Assembly: GCF_026745355.1 (NCBI RefSeq)
Contig: NC_079206.1
Coordinates: forward strand, 8,283,531 to 8,347,530
Source: Beta vulgaris subsp. vulgaris
Taxonomy: Eukaryota; Streptophyta; Magnoliopsida; Caryophyllales; Amaranthaceae
Reading direction: 5' to 3'
Length of the DNA stretch: 64,000 nt
Every line of letters begins with the position of its first letter. Position 1 is the stretch's first letter. This document shows positions 24,223 to 35,759 of this stretch, one piece after another. The position numbers were made by a program, and so were the translations under genes. The notes under the pieces are model-generated. The model ran no database searches and was not told the origin of the DNA. It saw nothing but the letters and a program-made list of their open reading frames with translations.

Positions 24223-27200
24223 CTAGCTTTCCACCCGTGCAAAAATGCACGGGAGGTTTATGTAGAAATGATTTGGAGCCGTGTATAATGTACAACAATT
24301 GTTTTGTATATTATGTAGTTGTTTTTATTCGAAATATATTAATCCGTAATTATTAGAATCTATTTATTTAAGATTAAAATAATAAAATGTAAATTATATT
24401 ATATATAAAAATCCTTTGTTACTATATTTTAAACTTTAAAAATCTTGTAATCGTGATATATACATCTATAAATACGTACATGAAACAAAAAACACATTAA
24501 AATGCGGGGGAATACTTTGTTTATAAATTTAAGATTTTAGGATGTTTCTCACAAAATCATGATTTGAATAGTAGCTGATTGATTTCAAGTTTTCATAATC
24601 ATATCGTGTATTAAAAATAAATTTTAAAACCGACTTATGACCCGTATGTTAAGTGGTTGATGTAGCTAATGTCATGATAAAACATGTGACCAACCAACTC
24701 TTTTTTTTGTTCGCTTCCTCTTAGTTGGTTTTAGGTTGTAATCGTTTGCTCTAATTAATATAATTACTTGCTTAGCAAAAAAAATTTTTTAAACAAAAAA
24801 TAGTTGAATGAAGAAGCTTTTGTTTTGCCATTGTTTTATTCAGAGGCTTCATATGTGCGCTACTTGTGCACTCAATCATGCAACAACTTTCACTCCTTGC
24901 TTTTGCAGTCTCGCTCAACCCTCTCTCTTATTAACTATCTTATTACAGATTTTATTTTTTGTATGATATGATTATCCAAATTGTATTAAAGAACAATCTC
25001 AAAGTTTATATAGCATGATTTTCATCACAATGAATGAGGTTATCTCTAAATCTCTAAGTGAAAAAATTATTTTAAATATGGCATGTTTTTGTCTTGATTT
25101 GCCTTCTATTTCTTAATCACCATATGACCTGTTTTTTTCTATATTCTTTTCGATTTTTAGAATTGAATTGTAGACCAGTTTCAAACTTCTATATTTACAT
25201 TCTAACATACTCGTGAATGAGGTGTATCTCGGAATTTTAGGTTAAAATATTTATTATGGCCTTGAGATTAAAAAATTTAGAATCTTGTAATGAGAATTGT
25301 TTAAAACTGGCTTACGACCCTTGTGCTGCAAGATTATGACTTGTGAATTATCTATAATTAGTAGTAGGATTTTTCTTTTTTTTTCTTGAAACGGGCCCTA
25401 AAAAAATGGACCTTCTTAGGGTCATTATTTAACTTTAACTATTTTTTCTTGTTTATTATAGCTTTACTTATTATTATTACTATTATCTATAATTAGTAGT
25501 AGGATTTTTCTTGTTTATTATAGCTTTACTCATTATTATTACTATTATTGTTAGGAGGAATATGGTTTAGGTCAAAAGCACAAATAAACTCACGTTTTTT
25601 AGCCCATAACCCAATCAAATTGCTTCAAAACGGGTTATGATGCAATTTTGCGTGGTCCGACCCAATCATTATATTTATTACTAAATATTATTATATTATT
25701 AAATCTAATTATTAAAATAGTAATATTAATTTACTTCTTAGATATTATTGTTATTATATAATCATCATCAAGTATTAATATATTAATAAATAATATAAAA
25801 TAATTATTATTAATTATCATTATTATCATTATTATTATTATTAATTTATGATTATTAATATTATTTATTTATAACTATCATTTAAAAATATCCAAAAATA
25901 CTATTATTATTATTCATTATTCATTATTCATTATTATTACTTATCATTATATTATAATAATTATTTAATATTCATATTATTATTATTTAAATATTAATTA
26001 TATATTTATTACATTCAATCTAATTTAATTTAGTTTAATTGAATTCAATTTAATTTAGTTCAGTTCAGCTCAGTTCAATTCAGTTCAGCTCAGTTCAGCT
26101 CAGATTAGTTCAGTTCAGCTGTTTTATGCCGAAGTGAACAGGCCCTAAGGGCCTATTCTCCCCAGCTTATTTTCAGTTCAGCTCAGCTCAGTTCTGTTCA
26201 GCTCCATTCTTTTATAACCATTTTGTTAAATATTATTATTATGTTGGTCTAATTTATTTTACTAATTACTCTTATTATTATTATTTATTGTTATATCACT
26301 ATTATTAAGTATTATTATTATTAGTATTATTATTATATTATTATTTTGTTTATTATAGATTTACTCATTATTATTACTATTTATTAGAAGGAATATGATT
26401 TAGGTAAAAAACACAAATAAAGCCACGTTTTTTAGCCCATAAACCAATCAAATTGCGTCAAAATGGTTTATGATGTAATTTTACGCATCCGACCAAATCA
26501 TTCTTTTTATTACTAAATATTATTATATTATTAAATCTAATTATTAAAATAGTAAATTCAATTTACTTCTTATTTATTATTATTATGATATAATCATCAT
26601 CATTTATTAATATATTAATACAAATAATATAGAATAATAATTATTAATTATCATTAGTATCTTTAATTATTATCATTAATTATTATTATTATTATTATTT
26701 TATGATTATTAATATTAGTTATTCATAACTATCATTTAAAAATATCCAAATACTATTATTATTACTTATCATTATAATTATTATTTAATATTCATATTAT
26801 TATTGTTTAAGTATTATTTATATATTTATTACATTCAATTTAATTCAATTCAGTTTAACTAAATTCAGCTCAGTTCAGTTCAGTTCAGCTGTTTTATGCC
26901 GAAGATAACATTCCCTAACTTGTCTTATTTATGGCGAAAATTCACAATGCTTAAGGTGGTTGATTGATTCAATATATGCTTGATTGATATAGTGTGAATG
27001 ATTAAGTCAATAACTTATCCTCTAAAAATAAAAGTCCGTAACTTATTAAGTTACATGTCTACCATTTCTCATTTCATTTACCTCACTTTATCTGCGAAGA
27101 TGAGTATCATTCCCAATATATCAATTAAGTATTTTATCTTCGTAGTTATTGGTGTACCTCAATAACATAAAATTTCTTTAATTATCCTAGCTTTGTATTA

Positions 27201-28121
27201 TACTATCCTAAAAAAAGCTTTTTATTATAGTACTCAGTATTAGTATTACAAATATATAGTAAAACAATTTCTCCTTTTCTCTCTCTATTATTTAGAATGT
27301 CGTCCCGTTTTCTTTTCTCCATATAATATTTAGAAATCCATTTCCTATTTCTTCAATGAAGTTCACCAAATGATACGAACCTGATTTCAATCAATCCACC
27401 ATCCTAGATCTTCCAGATTATTCACCAAAAAAATCTTTTTCTTAATATCTAAACCAATTTTCTCAATTGGGACTCTCTTAAGTCCAACTCATTTTCATTT
27501 GCACAACTATATTTTTCTCTGCTTTTTTTGTCGAACTTGAAGCCACCGGTACTTCCACCGGAGTTCTGCCACCAGCGATCGGACAATGGTTAATTGTTGA
27601 GTGTTGCATGTTCTTTTTCGCTCTACTCTATTATGTATCTATTGCTGGAATACCCTTATTTTGTGTGTGCAATGGTGCCTCGAAAATTTCTGCATAATAA
27701 TATCGTATATATATAACTGCAGAAAGTTTTAAAATCTCTTGCATTTCTCTCGAGGAACACAATCTAGCCTCTTTTTTTTGGTGTTGAACAATCTTGTCCT
27801 TAATCAAGACATTTTATACAATCCATTGATTTGGCAAATGAAAAGGGAAGTTAAATATAATAATTTTTTTCAACCAAATCAATCTTTCCTTGATTTAAGG
27901 AACCAAATTATTACCTTATCCAATTACTTTTAATTTCCAAAACTTATATGACCATGGCACATGCATGGATTGATTCTGGAGTCTACCCATCAGCAAATTT
28001 AGAGATAGAGACGACACGTGGTATTGAAAATGTGAGGATAATTGTGGAGACGACATTTGGCGGAATTGATATTAGCTTGACAAATAAGCATTATGTACTT
28101 AGCTTTATATATATATATAGA
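24223..28121 (-). mobile_element. 3.9-kb non-autonomous Helitron
   Basis: Read on the minus strand it starts TCTATATATATATATAAAGC and ends with hairpin CCCGTGCATTTTTGCACGGG plus CTAG. It lies between A and T of the host element. It encodes no recognisable helicase or replication initiator. Inside are AT-rich trinucleotide stretches, a 0.6-kb direct duplication and GTTCAGCTCAG repeats. No captured gene is recognised. Confidence 0.8.
25514..26905. repeat. 0.6-kb direct duplication inside the Helitron
   Basis: Segments at about 25514-26140 and 26348-26905 run in parallel. They share GGAATATGGTTTAGGT-like starts, CACGTTTTTTAGCCCATAA, long ATTATTATT tracts, and GTTCAGCTGTTTTATGCCGAAG at the right end. 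Between them is a CAGTTCAGCTCAG-rich block with GGCCCTAAGGGCC at about 26142-26154, a perfect 13-base palindrome. Confidence 0.7.
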
Positions 28122-28905
28122 TTAGTGTTTTGACCAAGTCAAAACACTAAAAACTACTTGAAAAGCTTGTGCCGAACACGCCCTATGAAGAAGTTAAGAA
28201 GTACCTTCAAGATGTGCTGCTCCAAATGCAATGCGGTAATAGGCTTATCATGATCATGGAGAAGATTCCAACAGAGGTATGAAATGTTGTACTTATATGA
28301 CACTATCATGAAAAAAATAAAGATATGTTAGTTAAGAGAGCAGTAATAATCTTTGTGTTAATGTATTTATAGACATATGCACTTAACCTACCCTTGTATA
28401 TTCGCAGATCGCAAAGTATCTGATTTCAAAAGTGATTAATTCTGTAGCTACTGATCAGAAAGATTTGGTCGAATATGCAGAGGTAATATATATGCTGATT
28501 TTTATTGCATCAATTCTATACTTTTTCTTTAATAAATTGATGATATACCTAATTTGTTTTAAATTATGGCAGGAGTTCTATTATGGAGGATTAACTCAGG
28601 TGTGCTTTCAAAACTTTGTGAAAGCACATGGCAAATTTGAGGATTGGAAGGCCTACCTTCAGGAAAGGGAATAGGAGATTGGTAAGATGAACAGTGGATG
28701 GATAAAACTCAACTCGTCCAAAGTAAAAAAAGCATAACAAAGATAGCCTTGCACCATCCATTAGGAAGCAGTTTAGCAAGGAAAGGAACAAGAATAGGGA
28801 GATGTTAAGCCAATTGGAGGCTGACCTGGAGAAAGAAATGGACTACATCTTCAAGAAAATGTCTAAGTTTGTATTTCTAGTTGGGTCTCTTAAGGAAGTC
28901 AACGC

Positions 28906-29414
28906 CAGGGCCGTATTTGGGCATGGGCGAGAGGGGCAGCTGTCCACGGTCCAAAACACATAACCCAAATAAGTAAAGGTAAAAGAGAATAAAAGGAAAA
29001 ATAGAAAAAAATGGTCCTTCTCCAATGGATGGTTGCAACTTTTTTTGGTTTTGCAAAATTGAACTTTATTTGTTATTTCTTTATTAATCATTTAATTGTG
29101 CATCTTTTCGATTTTTTTTTTTTGGATTTTCTGTTTGACATATTAAATGATCAAACTTTATTTGTAATTTCTTTATTAATCATTCAATCGTGCATCTTTT
29201 TGATTTTTTTTTGTTTTTGAGTTTTCTGATTGACATATTAAATGATCAAGTACTTACATCCTTATTTTAACGTCTCTTTCAAAAATTTCGGACCAAAAAA
29301 TTGTTTATTTTTCGGTCTAGACCGAAAAATAAAACATTCAAAAAACTTGGACTTAATTAGGTCCATAATATGTAGGCTCGCCCTTGGGCCTCCAAAATCT
29401 CAGAAACGGGGCTG
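28906..29414. mobile_element. hAT-like element in the last exon of the disrupted gene
   Basis: The left end is CAGGGCCGTATTTGGGCATG and the right end region has CTCGCCCTTGGGCC before GGGGCTG. The inner inverted match is GGGCATGGGCGAG against CTCGCCCTTGGGCC. Flanking octamers GTCAACGC (28898) and GTCAATTT (29415) agree at five of eight positions, a worn hAT-style 8-bp duplication. Removing the element with one octamer joins two coding blocks in frame. No transposase coding is present. Confidence 0.55.
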
Positions 29415-29643
29415 GTCAATTTTCTCAAAGAACAATCTAAATGGATGGGCATCCTGGTTTTAAAAGAAGATGTTGCTGAGAAACCTGAGATGATAGAGTT
29501 GGCAGCGTCTAAGGGAGTGAAGGTTGACAAGATGTTTCCACTTGACAGTGACAAGTGAGGGTCTAGTACACTGAGTTAGTGGGTTAGTCCGTATGAGAGT
29601 GTTTGCATGTGAACTGGGCCTATTAATATTTTAGCGCTAAAGA

Positions 29644-29985
29644 TAAATGGACCAGAAATTGTAAAAACAAGTATTCTTTCGAGAAGGTGGAGATATATGG
29701 CAACTTATTCCACAAATTTGAACTTCGATATTGCGCAGATACTGGTAGATAATAGTCCCAAACCCAATAAATGGACCAGAAATTGTAAAAACTAGCATTC
29801 TTTCGAGAAGGTGGAGATATATGGCAACTTATTCCACAAGTTTGAACTTCGATATTGCGCAGATACTGGTAGATAATAGTCCCAAACCCAATAATATTTT
29901 CGCATATTGGATATCAGTTTTGAATAGAGAACAGAAATTCCCAAATTGGGTGAATGGGGTTGTGAACTTGCATCGACTTTAACTA
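29644..29985 (+). pseudogene. truncated, internally duplicated F-box gene copy
   Basis: The sequence matches part of the N-terminal exon of the F-box gene at 31292-33323 but in the opposite orientation. Shared words include GGTGGAGATATATGGCAACT, TTGAACTTCGATATTGCGCA and CAAATTGGGTGAATGGGGTT. A 124-bp segment (29644-29767) is repeated directly at 29768. The copy carries no start and stops soon after the GTGAACTTGCATCGAC point, so it is non-coding. Confidence 0.9.
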
Positions 29986-29989
29986 ATTA

Positions 29990-30720
29990 AAAATGTAATT
30001 AGTTAATTTTCTTTGCCTTGTTTGTGTATGACTACATGTAAAACTATGTTTTTAACTAACTTCAAGTTTAATTAGTTTTATTTAATTTAATCAATAATCT
30101 ATTTTCATTATGCTTAATTCTAGTTTCGAGTTTAATTTAACATGTTTATAATTAGTAGAAACCGACCTAGTTTTTAGGCTAATTTTCATGTTAATATTTT
30201 TAGGCTCTTAATAACCTTATTTTCCATGTCTCTTATTATGCAATTTCTTTGTCCCATATAAGTTCTGATCATTTGTCACTTAAACCAATGTATTTTTGGC
30301 CCTTTAGTTTATCCTATAACTTTTGTCCATGATCCATAGTCACCTTTGCAATGAGGTTTGTTTTAGGATTTTAAACCTGAACTAATCGTAAGTGGTCACA
30401 TTCAATTTTAGTTTAAATTTGCATCAACTTTAATCCACCTAGTAATTTAGGTAGTATGCTTAGGCCCTGAAACTGACATACCCATGTTGGTTAAGTCTTA
30501 TTACGGTGACATTACAAATGAGGCCGAGTAGAGGCCGCTGCAGCGGGCGAGTGTGGCTTATTGATTCACACTCGTACCCTGTCCCCGAACCTATGACTCT
30601 GGTTTATTTGTCTCGGGTGTCCACGAACCTTTAATCCTCATGCCAACGCACTCATGTGCGATGTTAACAAGTACTCAGTCCCTTTGTGACGTGGGCCCAA
30701 TAACCACGCCTATAAATTTA
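29990..30720. other. gene-free stretch, possibly retroelement-derived
   Basis: AT-rich to 30470, then a G/C-richer block at 30480-30710 with CCGCTGCAGCGG, which is palindromic, and ordinary single-copy-looking text. No coding region is recognised. The richer block may be an LTR remnant, without proof. Confidence 0.35.
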
Positions 30721-30955
30721 TACAAATATATTAAAAGGCGTGCGAAAACAAAAAATCGTGTCACGTGGCGCTCTCCCTAGGAAATTTTAGTTCATGTAAT
30801 CTATGTACAATAAAAAATTAAGAAATTGCACTGTATAAGGTTTGATCCCAAGACCTCAAGTATGTATACTAAAGTTTTAACCACTAGGCTAAGTTGTATT
30901 TAATGTTATTATCATAAATTTTATATTAATAAATGAAATGTTTTCTTATCCGGGA
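30721..30955 (+). mobile_element. truncated Helitron with tRNA-like module
   Basis: The 5' region ATACAAATATATTAAAAGGC and the following text match the Helitron at 54568-54829 closely, including CACGTGGCGCT and TTTTAGTTCATGTAAT. An antisense tRNA-like module lies at about 30838-30896. The match stops at TTATCCGGGA, where the other copy continues into its terminal hairpin; here the sequence becomes a reverse-transcriptase fragment. The 3' end is therefore missing. Confidence 0.7.
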
Positions 30956-31230
30956 TTGCAAGAGTGGTTATTGGCAAATTAAAATGGAAAAAGAAAGTAT
31001 TCCATTAACTGCATTTAGTGTTCCTCAAGGACATTACAAATGGTTAGTTATGCCATTTGGATTAAAAAAATGCACCTCAAATCTTTCAAAGAAGGATGGA
31101 TAATATATATAAAGATCTTAATAATTGTTGTCTACTAGCTATATATTGATGATATCTTGGTGTTCTCTGAAAAGCTTGAACTAGACAATATAAAAATGAT
31201 TTGAAAGCTGGTAACTCAAAGATGATTAAA
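30949..31230 (+). pseudogene. degraded reverse-transcriptase fragment, pararetrovirus-like
   Basis: About 90 codons of a reverse-transcriptase palm domain are visible, including the conserved region before the catalytic site and the YxDD region itself near 31140-31160. Wording of the conserved blocks is closer to plant pararetroviruses (Caulimoviridae) than to the Copia elements here, though a Ty3/gypsy origin is not excluded. It is broken by frameshifts near 31065 and 31130 and by stops, and has no neighbouring protease, RNase H or other viral region. It is an inert genomic relic. Confidence 0.65.
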
Positions 31231-31291
31231 GCATGGGATAATACTAGGGATAGATAAATGTGTCTTTGCTAAAATTAATCATTGTGTATTA

Positions 31292-33323
31292 TCAAAGAAT
31301 GACATATTGAACATGACATGGGATAACCAAAGCTAGTTTCCTTGCACGCCGTCTACCAGATTCTTCAATTCCACTAGTATCACCACCACGCTTAAGAAAA
31401 TTATATGACAAATCCCGCGGATTGCATATGAATTTTTCAAGGTTGATGGCATTCTTCAGACAATACAAGGCTAATGTAAATTCTAAATTTTCATGAACAC
31501 TAAAAGCTCCCATCCATTCGAGTTTTCGTAAGTTAGGAAGGGTTGCACTAGTATCATCTAGTGTCTCCAACCAATGCTTCACATAATCCAGATTGCACTC
31601 CTCTGACTCTGACTCTGATTCTAACTCTGATTCTGACTCTGACTCTGATTCTGATTCTGACTCTGACTCGTTCTCAGAATTCGATTCAACATCCGGTCTC
31701 CTGCAAGAACGACACCACCACCACATTACCTGTACAACCCCTCCAAAATTAGAGATAACATGCAATACATGACAAAATAATGACTAAAGATTAAAACTAG
31801 CAAGTACAGCCAAAAAGAATGCTAGCTAGCTCATTCACCTGCAACTTTAATTCATGCAATAAAGGACAGGCCTCTGCAAAGCACATCAACGGAAGAATGT
31901 TTCTATGGCGATCAACTATAACTCGCAACTCCAAGTATTTGACACAAGGAAAGGAAGGAATGCTAAGATCACCAGTAATCTATCAATAATAATTGAAAAT
32001 TTGAGATTAGTGTGAACCAAACAAAATGATAATAATATATTAGATGCTGCTGACTATGTTTGCTATATACAGACCATGTTCATATCAAGGCAAAGCTTAG
32101 ACAGCTGTGTGGGGAAGCATTTGCTCCGCAAGATATTTGGAAGCACGCAAGCATCAAAATACCTCCAACGGAAACTTAATTCAACAAGCGATGGTACACA
32201 AGCACAAACCAGATCTAGCCTTTTGGTGATGGATGAAATTTCAAAAGATCGAAGATTCACAGCATGTATTTCAACTTTACCCAGCAAGAAGCAATTGTGA
32301 ATAGCCAAATATTTCAACTTTTGTGACAAATTCATGATCTTCGCATTTGACAGATTGTCAGCTCTTTCGATGTGTAGCCGTTCTAACAGATGGCACTGAG
32401 ACAAGAGCGCTTCTAGAACCTCTTCCTTCACATCAACACACTTTAAACATATGGATGTTAGGTAGCTAAGCCCATTCTCGTATAAAAAATCATTCAAGAC
32501 ATTCAATGGTAAGGAGTAATCACGCTCATAAACAGATGTTCCACCACTCAAATCGAGCTCCAAATTCTTAACTCTTTTAGAAATAGCAAATTTAATCCAC
32601 ATATTGATATAATGTGTACAAGACTCACCTAATGGAACGCGAATTCTAAAGTCATTAATGAATGGAGCACGATGCAAGTTCAAAACCCCATTCACCCAAT
32701 TTGGGAATTTCTTTTTTCTATTCATAGTTGATTTCCAATATGCCAAAATATCATTGGGGTTGGGACTATTATCTACCAATATCTGCGCAATATCGAAGTT
32801 CAAACTTGTGTAATAAGTTGCCATATATCTCCACCTCCTCGAAAGAATGCTAGTTTTTGTAGCATCTTTGAAGTCAACCAGGGATAGAATGAACCAAAGA
32901 ATATCGTCTGGCAAATTGGTGAGCCTGTCATTTTTATCAATTTGTTCCTTTTATTTACAACCAGCAGCATGGAAAGGAAAATAAAGTGGTTAGAGCCTTG
33001 GGTGACCAAAAAAACAATGATAAAAGAGTCTAGGTGCTGCAGGAAAGTCACTACAAAGTACTCCCTCCGTCCTCTATTAATTTACCCCTTAGAATAAGGG
33101 ACATCCTTAAAAAGAATACACGTAAACTTATAGAGGACGCAGAGAGTAGATTACAAGTAGAAGTGCACAATTTAGCAGTAACACCGAGTAACCATAACAT
33201 ACACTACTTATCATTATCATGTCATGTGTTACCAAAAAAAAAAAACATAAAACATACCAAGTACAAAATAAACAACCAAAAAATAGAGAGTAAACTAATT
33301 ACCATAAGCATAGAATCTTCCAT
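31292..33323 (-). CDS. F-box/LRR/FBD-type protein
   Basis: Four exons on the minus strand join as 33303-33323, 32075-32947, 31839-31979 and 31292-31729, all phase 0, giving 490 residues. F-box proteins are the substrate-binding part of SCF ubiquitin ligases. The F-box lies at about residues 13-55 (DRLTNLPDDILWFILSL, then SILSRRWRYM). Degenerate leucine-rich repeats follow, and an FBD-like C-terminus contains LEKFICNPRDL. A Ser/Glu dipeptide run encoded by a GACTCT-type microsatellite (about 31605-31680) is inserted before the FBD part, an unusual feature. The 21-nt first exon is inferred from a good donor, a good acceptor and matching phase. The substrate is unknown. The gene appears intact, but the run and nearby fragment copies show local instability. 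Confidence 0.8.
31603..31675. repeat. coding Ser-Glu microsatellite
   Basis: On the plus strand GACTCT/GATTCT hexamers repeat in tandem. Read in the F-box gene they encode about eleven Ser-Glu pairs. A length change of one hexamer would keep the frame, so the run can vary without killing the gene. Confidence 0.85.
33061..33146. mobile_element. 86-bp Stowaway MITE
   Basis: Terminal inverted repeats CTCCCTCCGTCCTCTATTAA and GTTTACGTG-side mirror TATAGAGGACGCAGAGAG are flanked by TA (33059-33060 and 33147-33148). It lies in intron 1 of the F-box gene. Confidence 0.85.
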
Positions 33324-33582
33324 TGCAGCATCAACAACCTAAGCCATTTGTACGACCAAGATATGTATCATGGATTCATGGCAAGTGTTAGATGAGATTC
33401 AATATATATAGAATAGCAATATTCAAGAGAATATACATATACAAGTATTTTTGTATCTTAAAATTAAAACATACTAATATAAAAAGTAAGTCTTACCATG
33501 AACAATTAACCACAGATCAAAGATGAAAGTGGTCAGTGGATGGTGGTGGAGATCGAAGACGGCGGTGCCGATGGATATAAGA

Positions 33583-34900
33583 TTATTTTTGGTGATTTAT
33601 TATTGAGTATCGTTAGAGATATATATAAATACAAACTAGGTTAACTTAAACAATACAAAAAAAGGATATAAAAAAAGGAGAGAATTATTTTTGGTGATTT
33701 ATTATTGAGTATTGTTAGAGATATATATAAATACAAACTAGGTTAACTTAAACAATACAAAAAAAAGGATATAAAAAAAGGAGAGAATTATTTTTGGTGA
33801 TTTATTATTGAGTATCGTTAGAGAATAGAGATATATATAAATACAAACTAGGTTAACTTAAAAAACATATCAGAACCGACTCCACCCTTTTTTTCTCTCT
33901 CCCCTCTCTCCTCTCTACTTTCAAAAACCCTAGCCTCCATTGTTGATTTTTTAAAGGGGCTTCCATCGGTTTTTACCGTTGGAAAGCCCCCACCTTTGCT
34001 TTTTTATTTGTTTTTTAGGTTTCCAATAACGATTTCTCCCTCGAAAGACAGGGTTTTCGATCTCCTTCTGAAGAAAAGGTTTTTCGATCTCCTTCGAAAG
34101 ACAAGGTTTTTCGACCTCCTTCGAAAGACAGGGTTTTTCTCCTGAGGGGGAATTTCTATAGGTTACAATCCGGGATACTAGATCTAATGGATTGCGGTGA
34201 AATTATTTTGTTGGTGAAGAATTATGCGGGATCACAAAGGTTATCAATTTTTCGAATACGGTCAGATGAATCCGACGGAAATCGTCCTCACGACTACAAG
34301 GGATCGTTAGATTGTCTCTCCAACAAGGCTGTATTTTCCAGCGATATAAGCGGGAGATGTTCCACATTGCAAGATTTGTTTGACGATCGTAGTTTTTATG
34401 AAGGAAATTTTTGTTTGATTCAACTTATGTATTTGTTTGATTCGATTGCTTATGTAGATGTCGTATGACTTTTTATTAATGAATTAATTTTACTATTCAA
34501 AAAAAAAAAAAAACTAGGTTAACTTAAACAATACAAAAAAAGTGGATATAAGAAAGGAGAGAGGATTATTTTTGGTGATTTATTATTGGGCCGTATCGTT
34601 AGAGATATATATATAAAACAAACTAGGTTAACTTAAACAATACAAAAAAGTGAATATAAGAAAGAAGAGAGAATTGTTTTTGATGATTTATTATTGGGTA
34701 TCATTACAGATATATATGAATACAAACTAGGTTAACTTTTTACAAAAAAAAGTGGATATAAGAAAGAAGAGATATCTATTATTGAATATCGTTAGAGATA
34801 TATATAAATACAGACTAGGTTAATTTAAACAATACAAAAAAGTGAATATAAGAAAGAAGAGAGAATTATTTTTGGTGATTTATTATTAAGTATCGTTAGA
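33583..34900. repeat. 103-bp minisatellite, about six to seven copies
   Basis: Units contain TTATTTTTGGTGATTTATTA, GTATCGTTAGAGATATATAT and AACTAGGTTAACTTAAAC. Starts are seen at 33583, 33685, 33788, 34566, about 34672 and about 34867, with one shortened copy near 34760. The array is split by a poly(A)-tailed insertion at 33863-34510. It lies just upstream of the F-box gene. Confidence 0.9.
33863..34510 (+). mobile_element. short LINE-derived retroposon
   Basis: This insert ends in a run of A and is flanked by AAACTAGGTTAACTTAAA at 33845-33862 and 34511-34528. Its 5' part is CT-rich with CCTAGCCTCC. A 33-bp unit (CTCCTTCGAAAGACAGGG-like) repeats about three times at 34045-34140. An open frame of 93 codons (34187-34468) ends just before a TTTTTATTAATGAATTAATT tail typical of plant LINE 3' ends. 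It lacks endonuclease and reverse transcriptase, so it is an internally deleted, non-autonomous copy. The duplicated flank equals the array unit, so its status as a true target duplication is likely but not independent. Confidence 0.65.
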
Positions 34901-35399
34901 GATATATGATTATATGTACCCTTGGATGCACAAATACGAAGAAGAAGAGAGGTCAAAAGGTTTATTACTTTGAAAATTGAATGATCAAGTAGGTGAGTGC
35001 CATTTTTGATTTTTTTTATATAATCTTAATTATATAAGGTAGTTCCCGTCAAAATAAATAAATTATATGAGGTAATTCCTGCGGGATTTGGTATCCATAT
35101 GAAATTACCAAATTAACCTTTAAAAGCTTTTCATTTTACACAAAGTAGTTAGGGCATATTTGTAAAGTTCAATCTTAAAAAATAAATAAGAAATAAATAA
35201 AGCAGTTATCTTAATTCTTAACTCATATGCACAAAATTCTTTCTGTAATCTCTTCGTTGTATATTTTTTTTGGCGACACTCTTAGTTATATTTACTCTAT
35301 TATATTTTTGATATAGAATTTTATCTACTATATTTTTTATACTACATTACTTTTCAAAAATTTATATGCTTTGTTTTTCTAAATTTATATACATATGAT

Positions 35400-35745
35400 G
35401 TCAAAATACACTATCATGTCAAACACTATAACGATCGATTGTGATAATTTTGTGTAATATACAAATAAACTACATTATAACATTTTAAAATACACTATAT
35501 TATGTAAAAACACATTATATCATGCAACACTATCATATCAAAAAAACACAGCAACACACTATCATGTCAAAATACATTATATCATGTCAATATACACTAT
35601 ATCATGTCAATATACACTATAACATGCAACACTATCATGTCAAAAAACTCAGCAAAACACTATGATTTTAAAATACACTATATCATTTTAAAATATACTG
35701 TATTATTTCAAAATACGCTATATTATTTTAAAAATACACTATCAG
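35400..35745. repeat. AT-rich 19-20-bp repeat block
   Basis: ACACTATATCATGTCAA, ACACTATCATGTCAAAA and similar words repeat many times with variable spacing. The units are irregular and carry no coding region. Confidence 0.75.
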
Positions 35746-35759
35746 GAGAGTGAAGTTAT

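Larger units (their letters stand above)
23884..28183. mobile_element. TIR transposon with 3-bp TAT target duplication, split by a Helitron
   Basis: The ends are inverted: GGGCGTGTTCGGCA at the left and TGCCGAACACGCCC at the right. They are flanked by TAT at 23881-23883 and 28184-28186. Without the Helitron nested at 24223-28121 it is 401 bp, a MITE-sized element rich in TAGCTGTTAGCTGT words. The 3-bp duplication fits PIF/Harbinger-like elements, though the target TAT is not the usual TWA, so the superfamily is left open. It disrupts an exon of the unrecognised gene. Confidence 0.8.
22466..29558 (+). pseudogene. unrecognised multi-exon gene disrupted by two transposons
   Basis: Coding exons with consistent phases are 22466-22495 (MATQAESVLK), 23667-23730, 23807-28276 (interrupted), 28408-28482 and 28573 onward; a stop lies at 28672. 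The third exon is split by an element at 23884-28183. Dropping it with one TAT copy leaves 167 nt, which fits phase 1 in and phase 0 out. Further coding-like blocks lie at about 28750-28905 (charged, coiled-coil-like, with LEADLEKEMDYIFKKM) and 29415-29558 (ending MFPLDSDK and a stop), split by a hAT-like element; these need a frame change to join the earlier exons. I do not recognise the family. The product would have been hydrophilic, roughly 250-300 residues. The locus is presumably dead in this genome. Confidence 0.6.
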
